DNA of 56,100 nt, taken from NCBI GenBank assembly GCA_000739515.1, contig DF820457.1, positions 726,309 to 782,408 of the forward strand. Direction: 5' to 3'. Shown piece after piece: positions 44,009 to 52,914 of this stretch; the stretch's first letter is position 1, and the number at the start of each line of letters is the position of its first letter. Source of the DNA: Candidatus Moduliflexus flocculans (lineage in GTDB: Bacteria > Moduliflexota > Moduliflexia > Moduliflexales > Moduliflexaceae). Below the pieces are notes generated by a model. The model worked only from the letters and a program-made list of their open reading frames with translations, made no database searches and was not told where the DNA came from. A program made the position numbers and the translations under genes.

Positions 44009-46639
44009 TTAAATGACAATATTGATGAGTTTACCCGGCACGACAATGACCTTTTTCGGCGTTTTGCCTTCCATGAAGGCGACGACGCGTTCGTCGGTCA
44101 ACGCGCCCTGTCGAATCTCATCTTCTGAGGCATCCGCCGCCACCGTCAGCTTGCTGCGGACTTTGCCGTTCACCTGCACGACAATCAGGATTTCCTCAGC
44201 TTTTGCGGCTTCGGCATCAAATGCAATCCATTTCTCCGTGAAAATGCTCTTCGTGTGGCCTAAAACTTCCCATAATTCTTCGCAGACATGCGGCGTGAAT
44301 GGCGACATCAGGAACACCATCGCCTCGACCGCTTCCCGCAGCACTCGTGCCGCGATGTCGCGATCCGCGCCGGATTCGGGCAGAACAACGCCGTTGATTT
44401 CGTTCAGCAATTCCATCACCGCACTGATGGCGGTATTGAAATGGAAACGCCCGTCCAAATCTTCGGTCACTTTTTTGATGGTAGAATGCGTTTTGCGGCG
44501 CAAGTCACGGACGGCTTTCGGCAGCGCGGCGTGATCGATCTCCCCGACCTGCACACCCTGGATATCCGGCAGAGTCGTATAGACCAGCCGCCACATCCTG
44601 GTCACAAAGCGGAAACTCCCTTCAGCCGCTTGATCGTTCCAATTCAAATCTTTTTCCGGCGGCGCGGCGAAGAGAATGAAGAGGCGCGTCGCATCTGCGC
44701 CGAATTTGTCAATCTGGCTTTGCGGATCAACGCCGTTATTCTTTGATTTCGACATTTTTTCCGTCGCGCCGATAATTACCGGCAGGCCGTCGGCTTTTAA
44801 CGTTGCGCTGACCGGAACGCCGCGTTCGTCAGTGGCGATGTCAATGTCGCCCTGATTGATCCATTCTTTTTTGTCGCCGGGGAGATCGCGGTAAAACGTC
44901 GGAGCAACCACCATGCCCTGCGTCAATAAATTGCTGAACGGCTCATCGAATTTCACGAGTCCCAAATCCCGCAACACCTTTGTGAAAAAGCGCGAATAGA
45001 GTAGATGCAAAATCGCGTGTTCGATGCCGCCGATGTATTGATCCACCGTCATCCAGTAGTTAACTGATTCTGGGTCTAACGGCCCTTTATCGTAATCCGG
45101 GCAGGTATAGCGCATGTAATACCACGACGAATCTACGAACGTGTCCATCGTGTCGGTTTCGCGCCGCGCCGGTTTGCCGCATTTCGGGCAGGGCACATTG
45201 AAAAATTCCGGCATTTTCGTCAGCGGGTTGCCCGCGTGCGATGAAAATTCGAAATCTTCCGGCAGAATGACCGGCAAATCTTTTTCCGGCACAGGCACCG
45301 TGCCGCAATCGTCGCAATAAATCATCGGAATCGGGTTGCCCCAGTAGCGTTGACGCGAAATCCCCCAATCCCGCAGGCGATAATTGACGGTCGCTTTGCC
45401 GATGCCCTTTTGCGCCACATGTTCGGTAATTTTTTGAATCGCGTCGCGGTTCGGCAGGCCGTTGAATTCGCCGGAATTGACTAAGAAGCCGTCTTCGACG
45501 AACGCGGCGGTCATCTCCTCCGCCGACAACGTTTCGCCTTGTGGCTGAATCACGACGCGCAATGGCAGGCCGTATTTTTTCGCAAAGTCGAAATCTCGCT
45601 GATCGTGCGTCGGGACGGACATAATCGCGCCCGTGCCGTATTCCATCAACACGAAATTCGCAATCCAGATCGGAATCTGTTCGTTGGTCAGCGGATTGAT
45701 CGCGTATTTGCCGGTGAAGACGCCTTCTTTTTCGGTCGCGTCGTCGGTGCGCACCGCTTTTTCCTGCAAGCCGACTTTGTTGACGAATTCCAGCACCGCC
45801 GGTTCGTGTGGCGTTCCGGCGCAGAGACTTCGCGCCATCGGATGTTCTGGCGCTAAGACCATAAACGTCGCGCCAAAGAGCGTATCAGGCCGCGTCGTGA
45901 AAATTTCGAGGTCGCCGCTGCCGTCCGCCAACGGGAATAGCACGGACGTACCGTAGCTTTTGCCGATCCAGTTACGCTGCATCGTCAAGACGCGCTCCGG
46001 CCAGCCTTTTTCCAGCGAATCGCAACAGGCGAGCAGTTCGTCGGCGTAATCGGTGACGCGCATGTGCCATTGCTCCAATTCCCGCTGCCCGATGGAGGTA
46101 TGCCCGCGCCAGCATTTGTCCCCTTCAATCTGCTCGTTCGCGAGCGACGTGTTGCACTCGTCGCACCAGTTCACGATGGATTTTTTCTTATACAGCAGCC
46201 CTTTTTCGTAAATTTTCAAAAAGAGCCATTGCTGCCATTTATAATAGAGGCGGTCGCAGGTCGCGACTTCGCGATCCCAGTCATAACTGAAACCAAGCTG
46301 TTTCAACTGGTTTTTCATGTAGGCGATATTGTTGCGCGTCCATTGCGCCGGATGCTGCTTATGTTTGATGGCCGCGTTTTCCGCCGGAAGCCCGAACGAA
46401 TCCCAGCCCATCGGATGCAGCACGTTGAAGCCCTGCATCATCTTGAACCGCGCGACCACGTCGCCGATGGAATAGTTCCGCACATGCCCCATGTGGATTT
46501 TCCCGGACGGATACGGAAACATCTCTAAAATATAGAGTTTCGGCTTGTCGGGATTGGCCGTCACTTTGTATAATTGCTGCTCATTCCAGCGTGTCTGCCA
46601 TTTTGCTTCGATGTCGGAAAACGAATAATTTTGCTCCAT
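44009..46639 (-). CDS. leuS: Leucyl-tRNA synthetase
   Basis: From ATG 46639 the product is 876 residues, standard for bacterial LeuRS. The class I signatures are [14 protein letters not shown] (HMGH) and [16 protein letters not shown] (KMSKS). The CP1 editing domain ([19 protein letters not shown]) and a zinc-binding-like segment ([10 protein letters not shown]) are present. GAGGAG 5 nt upstream supports this start; a reading from 46669 is rejected. It is the first gene of leuS-lptE-holA. Confidence 0.97.
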   Translation of the reverse strand: MEQNYSFSDIEAKWQTRWNEQQLYKVTANPDKPKLYILEMFPYPSGKIHMGHVRNYSIGDVVARFKMMQGFNVLHPMGWDSFGLPAENAAIKHKQHPAQWTRNNIAYMKNQLKQLGFSYDWDREVATCDRLYYKWQQWLFLKIYEKGLLYKKKSIVNWCDECNTSLANEQIEGDKCWRGHTSIGQRELEQWHMRVTDYADELLACCDSLEKGWPERVLTMQRNWIGKSYGTSVLFPLADGSGDLEIFTTRPDTLFGATFMVLAPEHPMARSLCAGTPHEPAVLEFVNKVGLQEKAVRTDDATEKEGVFTGKYAINPLTNEQIPIWIANFVLMEYGTGAIMSVPTHDQRDFDFAKKYGLPLRVVIQPQGETLSAEEMTAAFVEDGFLVNSGEFNGLPNRDAIQKITEHVAQKGIGKATVNYRLRDWGISRQRYWGNPIPMIYCDDCGTVPVPEKDLPVILPEDFEFSSHAGNPLTKMPEFFNVPCPKCGKPARRETDTMDTFVDSSWYYMRYTCPDYDKGPLDPESVNYWMTVDQYIGGIEHAILHLLYSRFFTKVLRDLGLVKFDEPFSNLLTQGMVVAPTFYRDLPGDKKEWINQGDIDIATDERGVPVSATLKADGLPVIIGATEKMSKSKNNGVDPQSQIDKFGADATRLFILFAAPPEKDLNWNDQAAEGSFRFVTRMWRLVYTTLPDIQGVQVGEIDHAALPKAVRDLRRKTHSTIKKVTEDLDGRFHFNTAISAVMELLNEINGVVLPESGADRDIAARVLREAVEAMVFLMSPFTPHVCEELWEVLGHTKSIFTEKWIAFDAEAAKAEEILIVVQVNGKVRSKLTVAADASEDEIRQGALTDERVVAFMEGKTPKKVIVVPGKLINIVI

Positions 46640-46658
46640 AATCTCCTCGTTAAGGCAA

Positions 46659-46716
46659 CCACGAAACACACGAAAACTTTATTTACTCACCAATTTATTT
46701 TTCGTGTATTTCGTGG
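46659..46716. repeat. Palindrome family D, copy 3
   Basis: A 58-bp element with arms CCACGAAACACACGAAAA / TTTTCGTGTATTTCGTGG, just upstream of leuS (20 bp from its ATG). It probably lies in the leuS leader. Confidence 0.85.
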
Positions 46717-46813
46717 TCAATAATTCCTTAAATCAATTCCTTCTATCCCTTCTTTGGTGGTGTTGTCGCTTTCGTAAAATACTGAGCATAACATCATATT
46801 TTTTAGTGTTTCG

Positions 46814-46999
46814 TTATGGCACAGGAATTTCAAGATCTTTACAAATTTTCCGTGCAAGGAAATCGTTGATTTCACGATGTCGCGGAACAGTGGACACTTT
46901 GCGATTCGCTCGATTCACATAGACGGAATGATTGCTTCCTTCTCGCAGCAGTTCGCAGCCATGCGCCAGCAAATGCCGAATAAAATCTCGGTGTTTCAT
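46814..46999 (-). CDS. hicA: HicA-type mRNA interferase toxin
   Basis: The 61-residue product matches HicA (YcfA fold): KHRDFIRHLLAHGCELLR, the catalytic His in EGSNHSVYVN, and STVPRHREINDFLARKICKD. HicA toxins cleave mRNA. The start overlaps the stop of the HicB gene by ATGA. The order antitoxin-toxin is the less common HicBA order. Confidence 0.9.
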   Translation of the reverse strand: MKHRDFIRHLLAHGCELLREGSNHSVYVNRANRKVSTVPRHREINDFLARKICKDLEIPVP

Positions 47000-47217
47000 G
47001 CAACACTCAACAACAACGGTTCTCGAATATCCTGCTCATCTAATTGCTCTTCTGCAAGCATTTTATTGGCCTCCAAAACGAGCCGAATCGCTTCTTTCAG
47101 ATTTGCCCGAGCTTCGGCTAACGTGCGCCCCTGTGTATTCGCGCCGGGCAATTCCTCGACAAAGGCAATGTATCCTTCCTGAACTTTTCGGAAAATCGCC
47201 GTAAAATGAATATCCAT
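46996..47217 (-). CDS. hicB: HicB-type antitoxin
   Basis: The 73-residue product has the degraded RNase H fold of HicB: FTAIFRKVQEGYIAFVEELP, GANTQGRTLAEARANLKEAI. It should bind and block HicA. The C-terminal DNA-binding domain found in larger HicB proteins is absent, so autoregulation may be different. GAGGAG precedes the ATG by 10 nt. It starts 13 bp after the Uma2 gene. Confidence 0.9.
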   Translation of the reverse strand: MDIHFTAIFRKVQEGYIAFVEELPGANTQGRTLAEARANLKEAIRLVLEANKMLAEEQLDEQDIREPLLLSVA

Positions 47218-47230
47218 GAAATTTTTCTCC

Positions 47231-47914
47231 TCACATCAATTCCAATTCGCGCATCACGTCGGTCAGGCGCAAGGTCGGCGTCTGCCAGAGCCACTCGATT
47301 CGCAGCCAGAAATCGCGAATCTGCGCCGAGCGATACAGGCCGGAACTACCAGCGAACTCGGTTACATAGCGCCGTTCGTCGCCGAGTTGATAACATTCCG
47401 TCCAGCGCCGGATCGGGTCTATCAGCCAATATTCGGGAATGCCCGCTTCTTCGTATTCGATAAACTTCGCGCCGCGATCACGAGTCAGACTTTCGGGCGA
47501 AATGATTTCCACCACGACATCCGCCGCGCCATCCAAATACGTCGGACGCAGCCGATCAGCGTGTTCCTGCCGGACGAACAGCAGGTCAGGCTCGCGCCCG
47601 GTTTCCGGCAATTTCACTTGAAACGGCGCTGAAATAATCGTGCCAAGTTCGTGAGCGTTCACATACACTCGTAAAATCAACGCAAGAAAACCCGCAATAT
47701 CTTGATGTATCAATGATGCTGGCGAACTCATCGTTATTTCTCCATTTTCCCACTCCGCGAGCGTATCTTCATCCGCCCATTCCAGAAATTCGGCGTACGA
47801 CAGGCGGCGCGACGGCGTTTTTGCTTCTATCGCCTCGAACAATAGCGACAATCCTTCTTGCAGCGCGGAATCATGTTCGACTCGCCTTGCAAATTCCAGC
47901 ACGTTCGTTGGCAT
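47231..47914 (-). CDS. Uma2 family (DUF820) restriction-endonuclease-like protein
   Basis: The 227-residue product matches Uma2/DUF820, with a PD-(D/E)XK-like core: RLSYAEFLEWADE, WENGEITMSSPAS, REPDLLFVRQEHADRL, VVVEIISPES, RDRGAKFIEYEEAGIPEYWL-IDP. Biological role is not settled; these genes are abundant in cyanobacteria and bacteria with many mobile elements. GGAGGG lies 9 nt upstream of the ATG. It is followed by HicBA in the same direction and may be co-transcribed. Confidence 0.9.
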   Translation of the reverse strand: MPTNVLEFARRVEHDSALQEGLSLLFEAIEAKTPSRRLSYAEFLEWADEDTLAEWENGEITMSSPASLIHQDIAGFLALILRVYVNAHELGTIISAPFQVKLPETGREPDLLFVRQEHADRLRPTYLDGAADVVVEIISPESLTRDRGAKFIEYEEAGIPEYWLIDPIRRWTECYQLGDERRYVTEFAGSSGLYRSAQIRDFWLRIEWLWQTPTLRLTDVMRELELM

Positions 47915-48012
47915 AATGTCATTCCCTCCATGCGTTCATAATTCTGAAAAAAGTTCTTGTGTCGGACAAACGTGTCAAGCAAAAAGAACGACAAAACAGA
48001 AGTAAGAGGAAC

Positions 48013-48045
48013 AGACCTCACAGGTTTTTGAAACCTGTGAGGTCT
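48013..48045. repeat. Palindrome family A, copy 4
   Basis: AGACCTCACAGGT / ACCTGTGAGGTCT with a TTTGAA centre, 12 bp upstream of the ATG at 48058. It lies in the leader of the metallopeptidase-like gene. Confidence 0.85.
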
Positions 48046-48057
48046 GGAATCAACGAT

Positions 48058-48489
48058 ATGATTTCAAAACATCTGCTCAATCAGGCGAAAGCGTTTCTCT
48101 GCTGGGACGCCTTTCCTGAGGTCGCCATCCAACTCGCGCCGATTCAGGCAGCAGTCGCGTATTATTATCCACCGTCGCCTGATGTCCATTCCATTGTTGT
48201 GTTTTATCAGCCTGACGCGCAGGATTTTTCGCCGCCGTTCTTTTTGTTGTTCCATGAAATTGGCCATTATCTCCAATATCAAGCGCATCAACGCGCTGGC
48301 ACGCTTGCCCATTTTTATGCGGCGCTTCAGGCAGATAACGGCGCGGAAAAAGCAACCTTCGAGCGGGATAGCTGGGAGCGTGGCGCGGTTGCGTTGAACG
48401 CATTTTTCGAAAGGCATCAGATGAAAAAAGAGCGCCTCCTGGCTGAATATGCGGCCTATGCAGACCGCTGCGTGATGAGTTATCAGTAA
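48058..48489 (+). CDS. HEIGH-motif metallopeptidase-like protein (ImmA/IrrE-like)
   Basis: From ATG 48058 the product is 143 residues. FFLLFHEIGHYLQYQAH contains a zincin H-E-x-x-H motif, and E residues in ATFERDSWERGAVALNAF could give the third zinc ligand, as in ImmA/IrrE proteins. No helix-turn-helix domain is present in or next to the gene. ImmA-type proteases cleave repressors or antitoxins; this gene is divergent from Uma2-HicBA, which fits such a role only by inference. The longer reading from 47959 would translate the palindrome. Confidence 0.7.
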   Translation: MISKHLLNQAKAFLCWDAFPEVAIQLAPIQAAVAYYYPPSPDVHSIVVFYQPDAQDFSPPFFLLFHEIGHYLQYQAHQRAGTLAHFYAALQADNGAEKATFERDSWERGAVALNAFFERHQMKKERLLAEYAAYADRCVMSYQ

Positions 48490-48582
48490 ATGCGAACCGT
48501 CTTGTCTTTATTCTCTTGACAGAAGAATTTCGATAAGCGTCTTCTATCAGAATTGCAACTCATTATCAGGAAATATGCCAAT

Positions 48583-50331
48583 ATGTCGAAGCAATCAGGA
48601 ACGTCAGAAATGAATGAATTACCATCAAATGAGTCCATTCTCATTGTTGATGACAAGCCCGGGAATCTGCATTTATTAGCAGTGATCCTGGAACGCTATG
48701 GTTATCGTCTTCGTTTGTTGACAGAAGGACAGGCGGTTATGCGGGCGGTGTTGGAACTTCCGCCAGACCTGATTTTATTGGACATCATGATGCCTGATAT
48801 TGATGGGTTTGAAGTCTGCCGCCAACTGAAAGCTGACGCGCGTACCAGCGATATTCCAATCATTTTTCTTTCAGCACTGACCGATATCTCTGAAAAAATC
48901 AAAGCGTTTTCGCTCGGCGCGACGGACTATATTACCAAACCGTTTCAACAAGAAGAAGTCCTACTGCGTGTCAAAACGCAATTAGCCCTCAAAGAGGCGC
49001 AGACTCAACTTCGGACGCATAATCTTCGATTGCAGCAAGAAATTCATGAGCGCAAGCAAGCGGAGGCAATCTTGCAGCAACGCAATCGCGAGTTAGCCGT
49101 GCTGAATCATTTCGGCGAAATGCTCGGTTCGTCGCTCGAATTGCATGACGTGCTTTTTACGGCATTGCAGGAAATGCAATCATTATTACAGGCGGTCTCG
49201 GCGTCTATCTGGTTGTTTACGGCAGATCGGCAGGAGTTGGAATGCCGTGAAATTCTTGGTCCTGGCAGCGACCAACTGCGTCACGCGCGTTTGCCTCTCG
49301 GCAGCGGCATTACCGGATGGGTTGCCGAACATGGCGAAAGCATCCTCAGCTCGAATATCCTGGAAGACCCGCGCCATCATAAAACGGTCGGCTCATCGGA
49401 TGATGCTCCGGTTCGCTCAATGTTAAGCGTCCCATTAAAAGTCAAAAGCCAGGTCATCGGCGTCTTGAATCTGGTTGATCCGCGCGTGGGGCGTTTCACA
49501 AAAGATGATCTCCGATTTATCGAACCGATTGCCGCGTCCGCCGCCATGGCGATTGAAAACGCCCGGCTCTACACCACCGCGCAGCAAGAAATCGCCGAGC
49601 GCACGCGCGCTGAAGCCGAGTTGCGCGAGGCGAACGCCAGCAAAGACAAATTTTTTTCGATTATTTCCCACGATCTCAGAAGCCCGCTTAACACGATGAT
49701 GGGATTTGCCGAACTCTTAATCAGTCGCGTCGAACATGACACGAAAGACGAAATTAAACGTCGCGCTGAGAAAATACATGCATCGGCGAAACGTCTGCAT
49801 ACCTTATTAGAGAACCTTTTAACCTGGGCGCGCATCCAGCGCGGCGCATTGGAATATCACCCAGAAGCCTTCAGTCTGTCAGAAGTTGCGGACGAAATTC
49901 TTGATCTTTTTGGAGAAAATGCCGAACAGAATCAGGTCACGCTCGAACATGCGATTTCTTCACACACCGGAGTCTATGCGGATTATAGCATGATTTATAC
50001 CGTCTTGCGCAATTTGGTCTCGAACGCGCTGAAGTTTACGCCGAACGGCGGTAGCGTGCGCCTTTCGGCGCGTCTTCTTGAGCAAGATGTTGAAATCGCT
50101 GTCGCTGATACCGGCGTCGGCATTCCTCAGGCAGACGTTGCGCAATTGTTCCGCATTGACGCGCATTATACGCATGTCGGAACGCGCGGCGAAACCGGCA
50201 CAGGTTTAGGATTAGTGTTGTGCAAAGAATTAGTCGAAAAAAATGGCGGCAGGATATGGGTCGAAAGTGAATCAGGCAGCGGCACGCGCTTCTTTTTTAC
50301 ATTACCTGGATGCGCTTTTTACAACGGCTAA
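48583..50331 (+). CDS. REC-GAF-histidine kinase
   Basis: From ATG 48583 the product is 582 residues. The receiver (17-135) has D67 in LLDIMMPDIDGFEVC and K119 in ITKPF. A GAF domain covers about 172-335 (ASIWLFTADRQEL, GITGWVAEHGE, MLSVPLKVKSQVIGVLNLVD). HisKA has H363 in FSIISHDLRSPLN, and HATPase_c follows (NLVSNALKFTPNGG, DTGVGIPQAD, GTGLGLVLCKELV). All catalytic residues look intact. The receiver is closely similar to those at 28227 and 29546. It is transcribed alone; a TTGACA lies about 65 bp upstream. Confidence 0.93.
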   Translation: MSKQSGTSEMNELPSNESILIVDDKPGNLHLLAVILERYGYRLRLLTEGQAVMRAVLELPPDLILLDIMMPDIDGFEVCRQLKADARTSDIPIIFLSALTDISEKIKAFSLGATDYITKPFQQEEVLLRVKTQLALKEAQTQLRTHNLRLQQEIHERKQAEAILQQRNRELAVLNHFGEMLGSSLELHDVLFTALQEMQSLLQAVSASIWLFTADRQELECREILGPGSDQLRHARLPLGSGITGWVAEHGESILSSNILEDPRHHKTVGSSDDAPVRSMLSVPLKVKSQVIGVLNLVDPRVGRFTKDDLRFIEPIAASAAMAIENARLYTTAQQEIAERTRAEAELREANASKDKFFSIISHDLRSPLNTMMGFAELLISRVEHDTKDEIKRRAEKIHASAKRLHTLLENLLTWARIQRGALEYHPEAFSLSEVADEILDLFGENAEQNQVTLEHAISSHTGVYADYSMIYTVLRNLVSNALKFTPNGGSVRLSARLLEQDVEIAVADTGVGIPQADVAQLFRIDAHYTHVGTRGETGTGLGLVLCKELVEKNGGRIWVESESGSGTRFFFTLPGCAFYNG

Positions 50332-50370
50332 TCGCGTCAGAATCGTGTATATTTTTGAGCAGATTTTACC

Positions 50371-50376
50371 TTGACA
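50371..50376 (+). promoter_or_regulatory. TTGACA box upstream of the lipoprotein gene
   Basis: A perfect -35-like TTGACA lies 92 bp upstream of the lipoprotein ATG. No good -10 box is found at 17 bp (CATGGT). It is one of several such CTTGACA boxes in the window. Confidence 0.3.
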
Positions 50377-50468
50377 CCAACGCGTTATGATGTCATGGTT
50401 CTTTTAATTTTTCATCGTTGTCCGTACACTTGTCTTTACACGCGCAACTCAGCCAAAGGAGAAAATTT

Positions 50469-51365
50469 ATGAACACATTCAATCGAAGTCTCTTAGGAGG
50501 AATCATTCTGATTGCAAGCAGCGCCCTGTTCTTCGTCAGTTGTTCAATGTCTGATAGAAATCACGGAACCCCTACAATGCCGGAAACCGCGTCAACGTTG
50601 AGCAATTATTGGGCATCATACGATCAGGGCGACTTGCAAGTCTTTGTGCCAGAGAATGGTCAAGGCTTATTGTCAGTTGGCATTCCTGCGCCAGAACAGA
50701 ATACGATGAATGGCTATCGGTTAGCCTATCAGGTCTCCAATATTGACTCTGCCACCACCTCCGATTTTACAATTGATTTTGAGACCACTAATGGCACGAC
50801 GCTGTGCATCGGCCTCAAAGATGGAGATGTGCTGAAAAATGCCACCTTATACCCTGCGACATTTTCAGATGAACCATTGATGATCGACGGGCCAGTTCGG
50901 TTGTATGGATTTCCATGGGATTGGTCTGGCTGGGATGGCGATACTCCTCCGAACCGTATCGCGCCAGATACCGTCGAATCGTCTGGCACACTACTATATG
51001 ATGCGCCACAAGATCAACCGCCCGTTTTTAACGTCGCGAAAATGGAGAACCGGTGTTCCGCCGGGGCGTCAGGAAATTATACGGTAACGATCAAGGTTGT
51101 TGATAATTTAGGCGATCCCTCAAGTTGTCTTACGATTACCCCATCCGTCCCATTTAACGTATCATCTGGCGAATCACAATCATTTGTAATGGCGCCCACT
51201 CCTGGGGAATGTAACGTATTAAACATTACTGTCAGCGGAAAAGCGGCTCATACTGAAGGTACTGGAGCGGATGGCTGTACGTCAACGCCAACCCCTGCCT
51301 TTCTCAATCTCAGCAATATTCAGAGCAACATCGTCGCGACCGTCACGGTGACGGGAGGTTGTTAA
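50469..51365 (+). CDS. Lipoprotein, unknown
   Basis: From ATG 50469 the product is 298 residues. The N-terminus is a lipoprotein signal (LLGGIILIASSALFFVSC, lipobox FVSC). The mature protein is rich in Thr, Ser and Gly and in beta-strand-like sequence (LAYQVSNIDS, YTVTIKVVDNLG, IVATVTVTGGC), with several Cys in the C-terminal half (NRCSAG, SSCLT, GECNV, DGCTS, final C). It could be a secreted beta-sandwich adhesin-like protein. AAAGGAG stands 8 nt upstream of the ATG. The 72-bp repeat array starts 13 bp after the stop. I recognise no family. Confidence 0.8.
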   Translation: MNTFNRSLLGGIILIASSALFFVSCSMSDRNHGTPTMPETASTLSNYWASYDQGDLQVFVPENGQGLLSVGIPAPEQNTMNGYRLAYQVSNIDSATTSDFTIDFETTNGTTLCIGLKDGDVLKNATLYPATFSDEPLMIDGPVRLYGFPWDWSGWDGDTPPNRIAPDTVESSGTLLYDAPQDQPPVFNVAKMENRCSAGASGNYTVTIKVVDNLGDPSSCLTITPSVPFNVSSGESQSFVMAPTPGECNVLNITVSGKAAHTEGTGADGCTSTPTPAFLNLSNIQSNIVATVTVTGGC

Positions 51366-51377
51366 TTGCCTATGGTC

Positions 51378-51737
51378 GCCAGGAGTGTCAAATCTTGATT
51401 TGACAGCGAAATCAAGATTTCGCACTCCTGCGCGAGGTTTAAGAGTGATGCCAGGAGTGTCAAATCTTGATTTGACAGCGAAATCAAGATTTCGCACTCC
51501 TGCGCGAGGTTTAAGAGTGATGCCAGGAGTGTCAAATCTTGATTTGACAGCGAAATCAAGATTTCGCACTCCTGCGCGAGGTTTAAGAGTGATGCCAGGA
51601 GTGTCAAATCTTGATTTGACAGCGAAATCAAGATTTCGCACTCCTGCGCGAGGTTTAAGAGTGATGCCAGGAGTGTCAAATCTTGATTTGACAGCGAAAT
51701 CAAGATTTCGCACTCCTGCGCGAGGTTTAAGAGTGAT
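51378..51737. repeat. Tandem array: 5 x 72 bp, each with an internal palindrome
   Basis: Five identical-looking 72-bp units start at 51378, 51450, 51522, 51594 and 51666. Each unit has a palindromic core from AGGAGTG to CACTCCT, with AATCTTGATTT pairing to AAATCAAGATT around GACAGCG, followed by a 23-bp linker (CGCGAGGTTTAAGAGTGATG region). There are no variable spacers, so this is not a CRISPR. Since 72 is a multiple of 3, all frames that lack a stop in one unit stay open across the array, producing spurious ORFs on both strands. Related single palindromes are at 23874 and 55356. Confidence 0.95.
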
Positions 51738-51779
51738 GAATAATGCTGTTGGAGCGCAAAAGCTTGTTTGAGGACACGA

Positions 51780-52847
51780 TTATGCAAATTGCGGGGAAAA
51801 AGTCGGGAGCGTGGCTTTGAAGACAGCGTCCGAATTTCGGCAGAGCAGTTCGCCCCGTGCGAGGTCGGCATTGGCGACAATGTTCACCTGGTCAAGCGAA
51901 AAGCGGAGTTGCAGCTTTCGAATATTTTCGTTACGTTGACCGCGAGCCGTCGAAAGGTCCTGCGGCGACACGGCAAATTCGATGCGATGCGATTCCGGCG
52001 GATGCGTCTCACACCACGCCGCCATTTGATCGAAAAAAATCGCAGATTCGACCATCTGCCGGATCGCCGGATGATACGGCCCGGCGATCAGGGTTTCTTC
52101 CAGACTTTCTGTCGGCTGCAAGCCGATGCGCGCTACTGGTATCCTCTGGTCGTAAAACAGTGTCAGCATCGCTTTGCAGGTGCGGATCGTTTCCTCAAGC
52201 GACAGTACGTCATAACGCCCTTTGCGATACCAATCTGCTAAGGTCGTGCTTCGAATCACGAGCGTCGGATGCAGGCGGATGCAGGCAGGATGAAGCTCGA
52301 CGGCTTTATGAGCCGATGCCATGCTTTTCTCAAAGGAATCTCCGGGCAAGCCGATCATGAGATGAATGCTTACCCGCATTCCTGCCGATTGAAGTGCGCG
52401 GATGGCGTATTCGGCCTGTTCTGCCGTATGTCCACGACGCGCTAATCTCAGCACGTCGTCGTCGAACGATTGCGCGCCAACTTCCACCAATGTCACTGAA
52501 AATTTTGAAAGGAGCGTAATAACAGCCTCGTTAATCATTGCCGGATGCGTCGAAATCCGAATTCCTTCGATCTCATCGCGATCAACATAGATTTGCGCAG
52601 TACGCAAGAATTCGTGCTGAATTTCAAGCGACATCCCAGTAAATGTCCCGCCATAAAACGCCACATCAAAGGTCGCGCCTTGCTCCTGACTTTTCGGCTC
52701 GCTGAGGGCGCGCTCAATCTGCTGGCAGATTTCTTCCGTTGTCGGCAGTCTTTGGCCGCTGACCCCAGTGATGTTGGGCTGGCTGCAAAATACGCACCGA
52801 TGCGGACATCCCTGATGCGGAAGGAAAATGGCGATAATTTTTTTCAT
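51780..52847 (-). CDS. Radical SAM protein (Elp3-like)
   Basis: The 355-residue product has the radical SAM cluster motif C14-x3-C18-x2-C21 (GCPHRCVFC), followed by VAFYGGTFTGM, GIRISTHPAMI, VEVGAQSFDDDVLRLARRGHT and VSIHLMIGLPGDS. These match the Elp3/HemN-like radical SAM group, but the length and the missing acetyltransferase domain rule out full Elp3. It cleaves S-adenosylmethionine to start a radical reaction, probably on a nucleic acid or cofactor. The start has no clear ribosome binding site. Confidence 0.88.
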   Translation of the reverse strand: MKKIIAIFLPHQGCPHRCVFCSQPNITGVSGQRLPTTEEICQQIERALSEPKSQEQGATFDVAFYGGTFTGMSLEIQHEFLRTAQIYVDRDEIEGIRISTHPAMINEAVITLLSKFSVTLVEVGAQSFDDDVLRLARRGHTAEQAEYAIRALQSAGMRVSIHLMIGLPGDSFEKSMASAHKAVELHPACIRLHPTLVIRSTTLADWYRKGRYDVLSLEETIRTCKAMLTLFYDQRIPVARIGLQPTESLEETLIAGPYHPAIRQMVESAIFFDQMAAWCETHPPESHRIEFAVSPQDLSTARGQRNENIRKLQLRFSLDQVNIVANADLARGELLCRNSDAVFKATLPTFSPQFA

Positions 52848-52914
52848 ACGAATACGAGTAAACAGATGCCGAATATTTCGTCAAAATGCCTCCTTACGAT
52901 ATTCGGATTTCAAC

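Noticed and set aside
51378..51737. CRISPR array
   Set aside because: There are no variable spacers; the whole 72-bp unit is constant, and no cas genes are present.
51282..51880. Long ORFs on both strands across the 72-bp array, with apparently repetitive proteins
   Set aside because: The period is a multiple of three, so any frame free of stops in one unit stays open. The proteins only translate the palindrome and have no ribosome binding sites.
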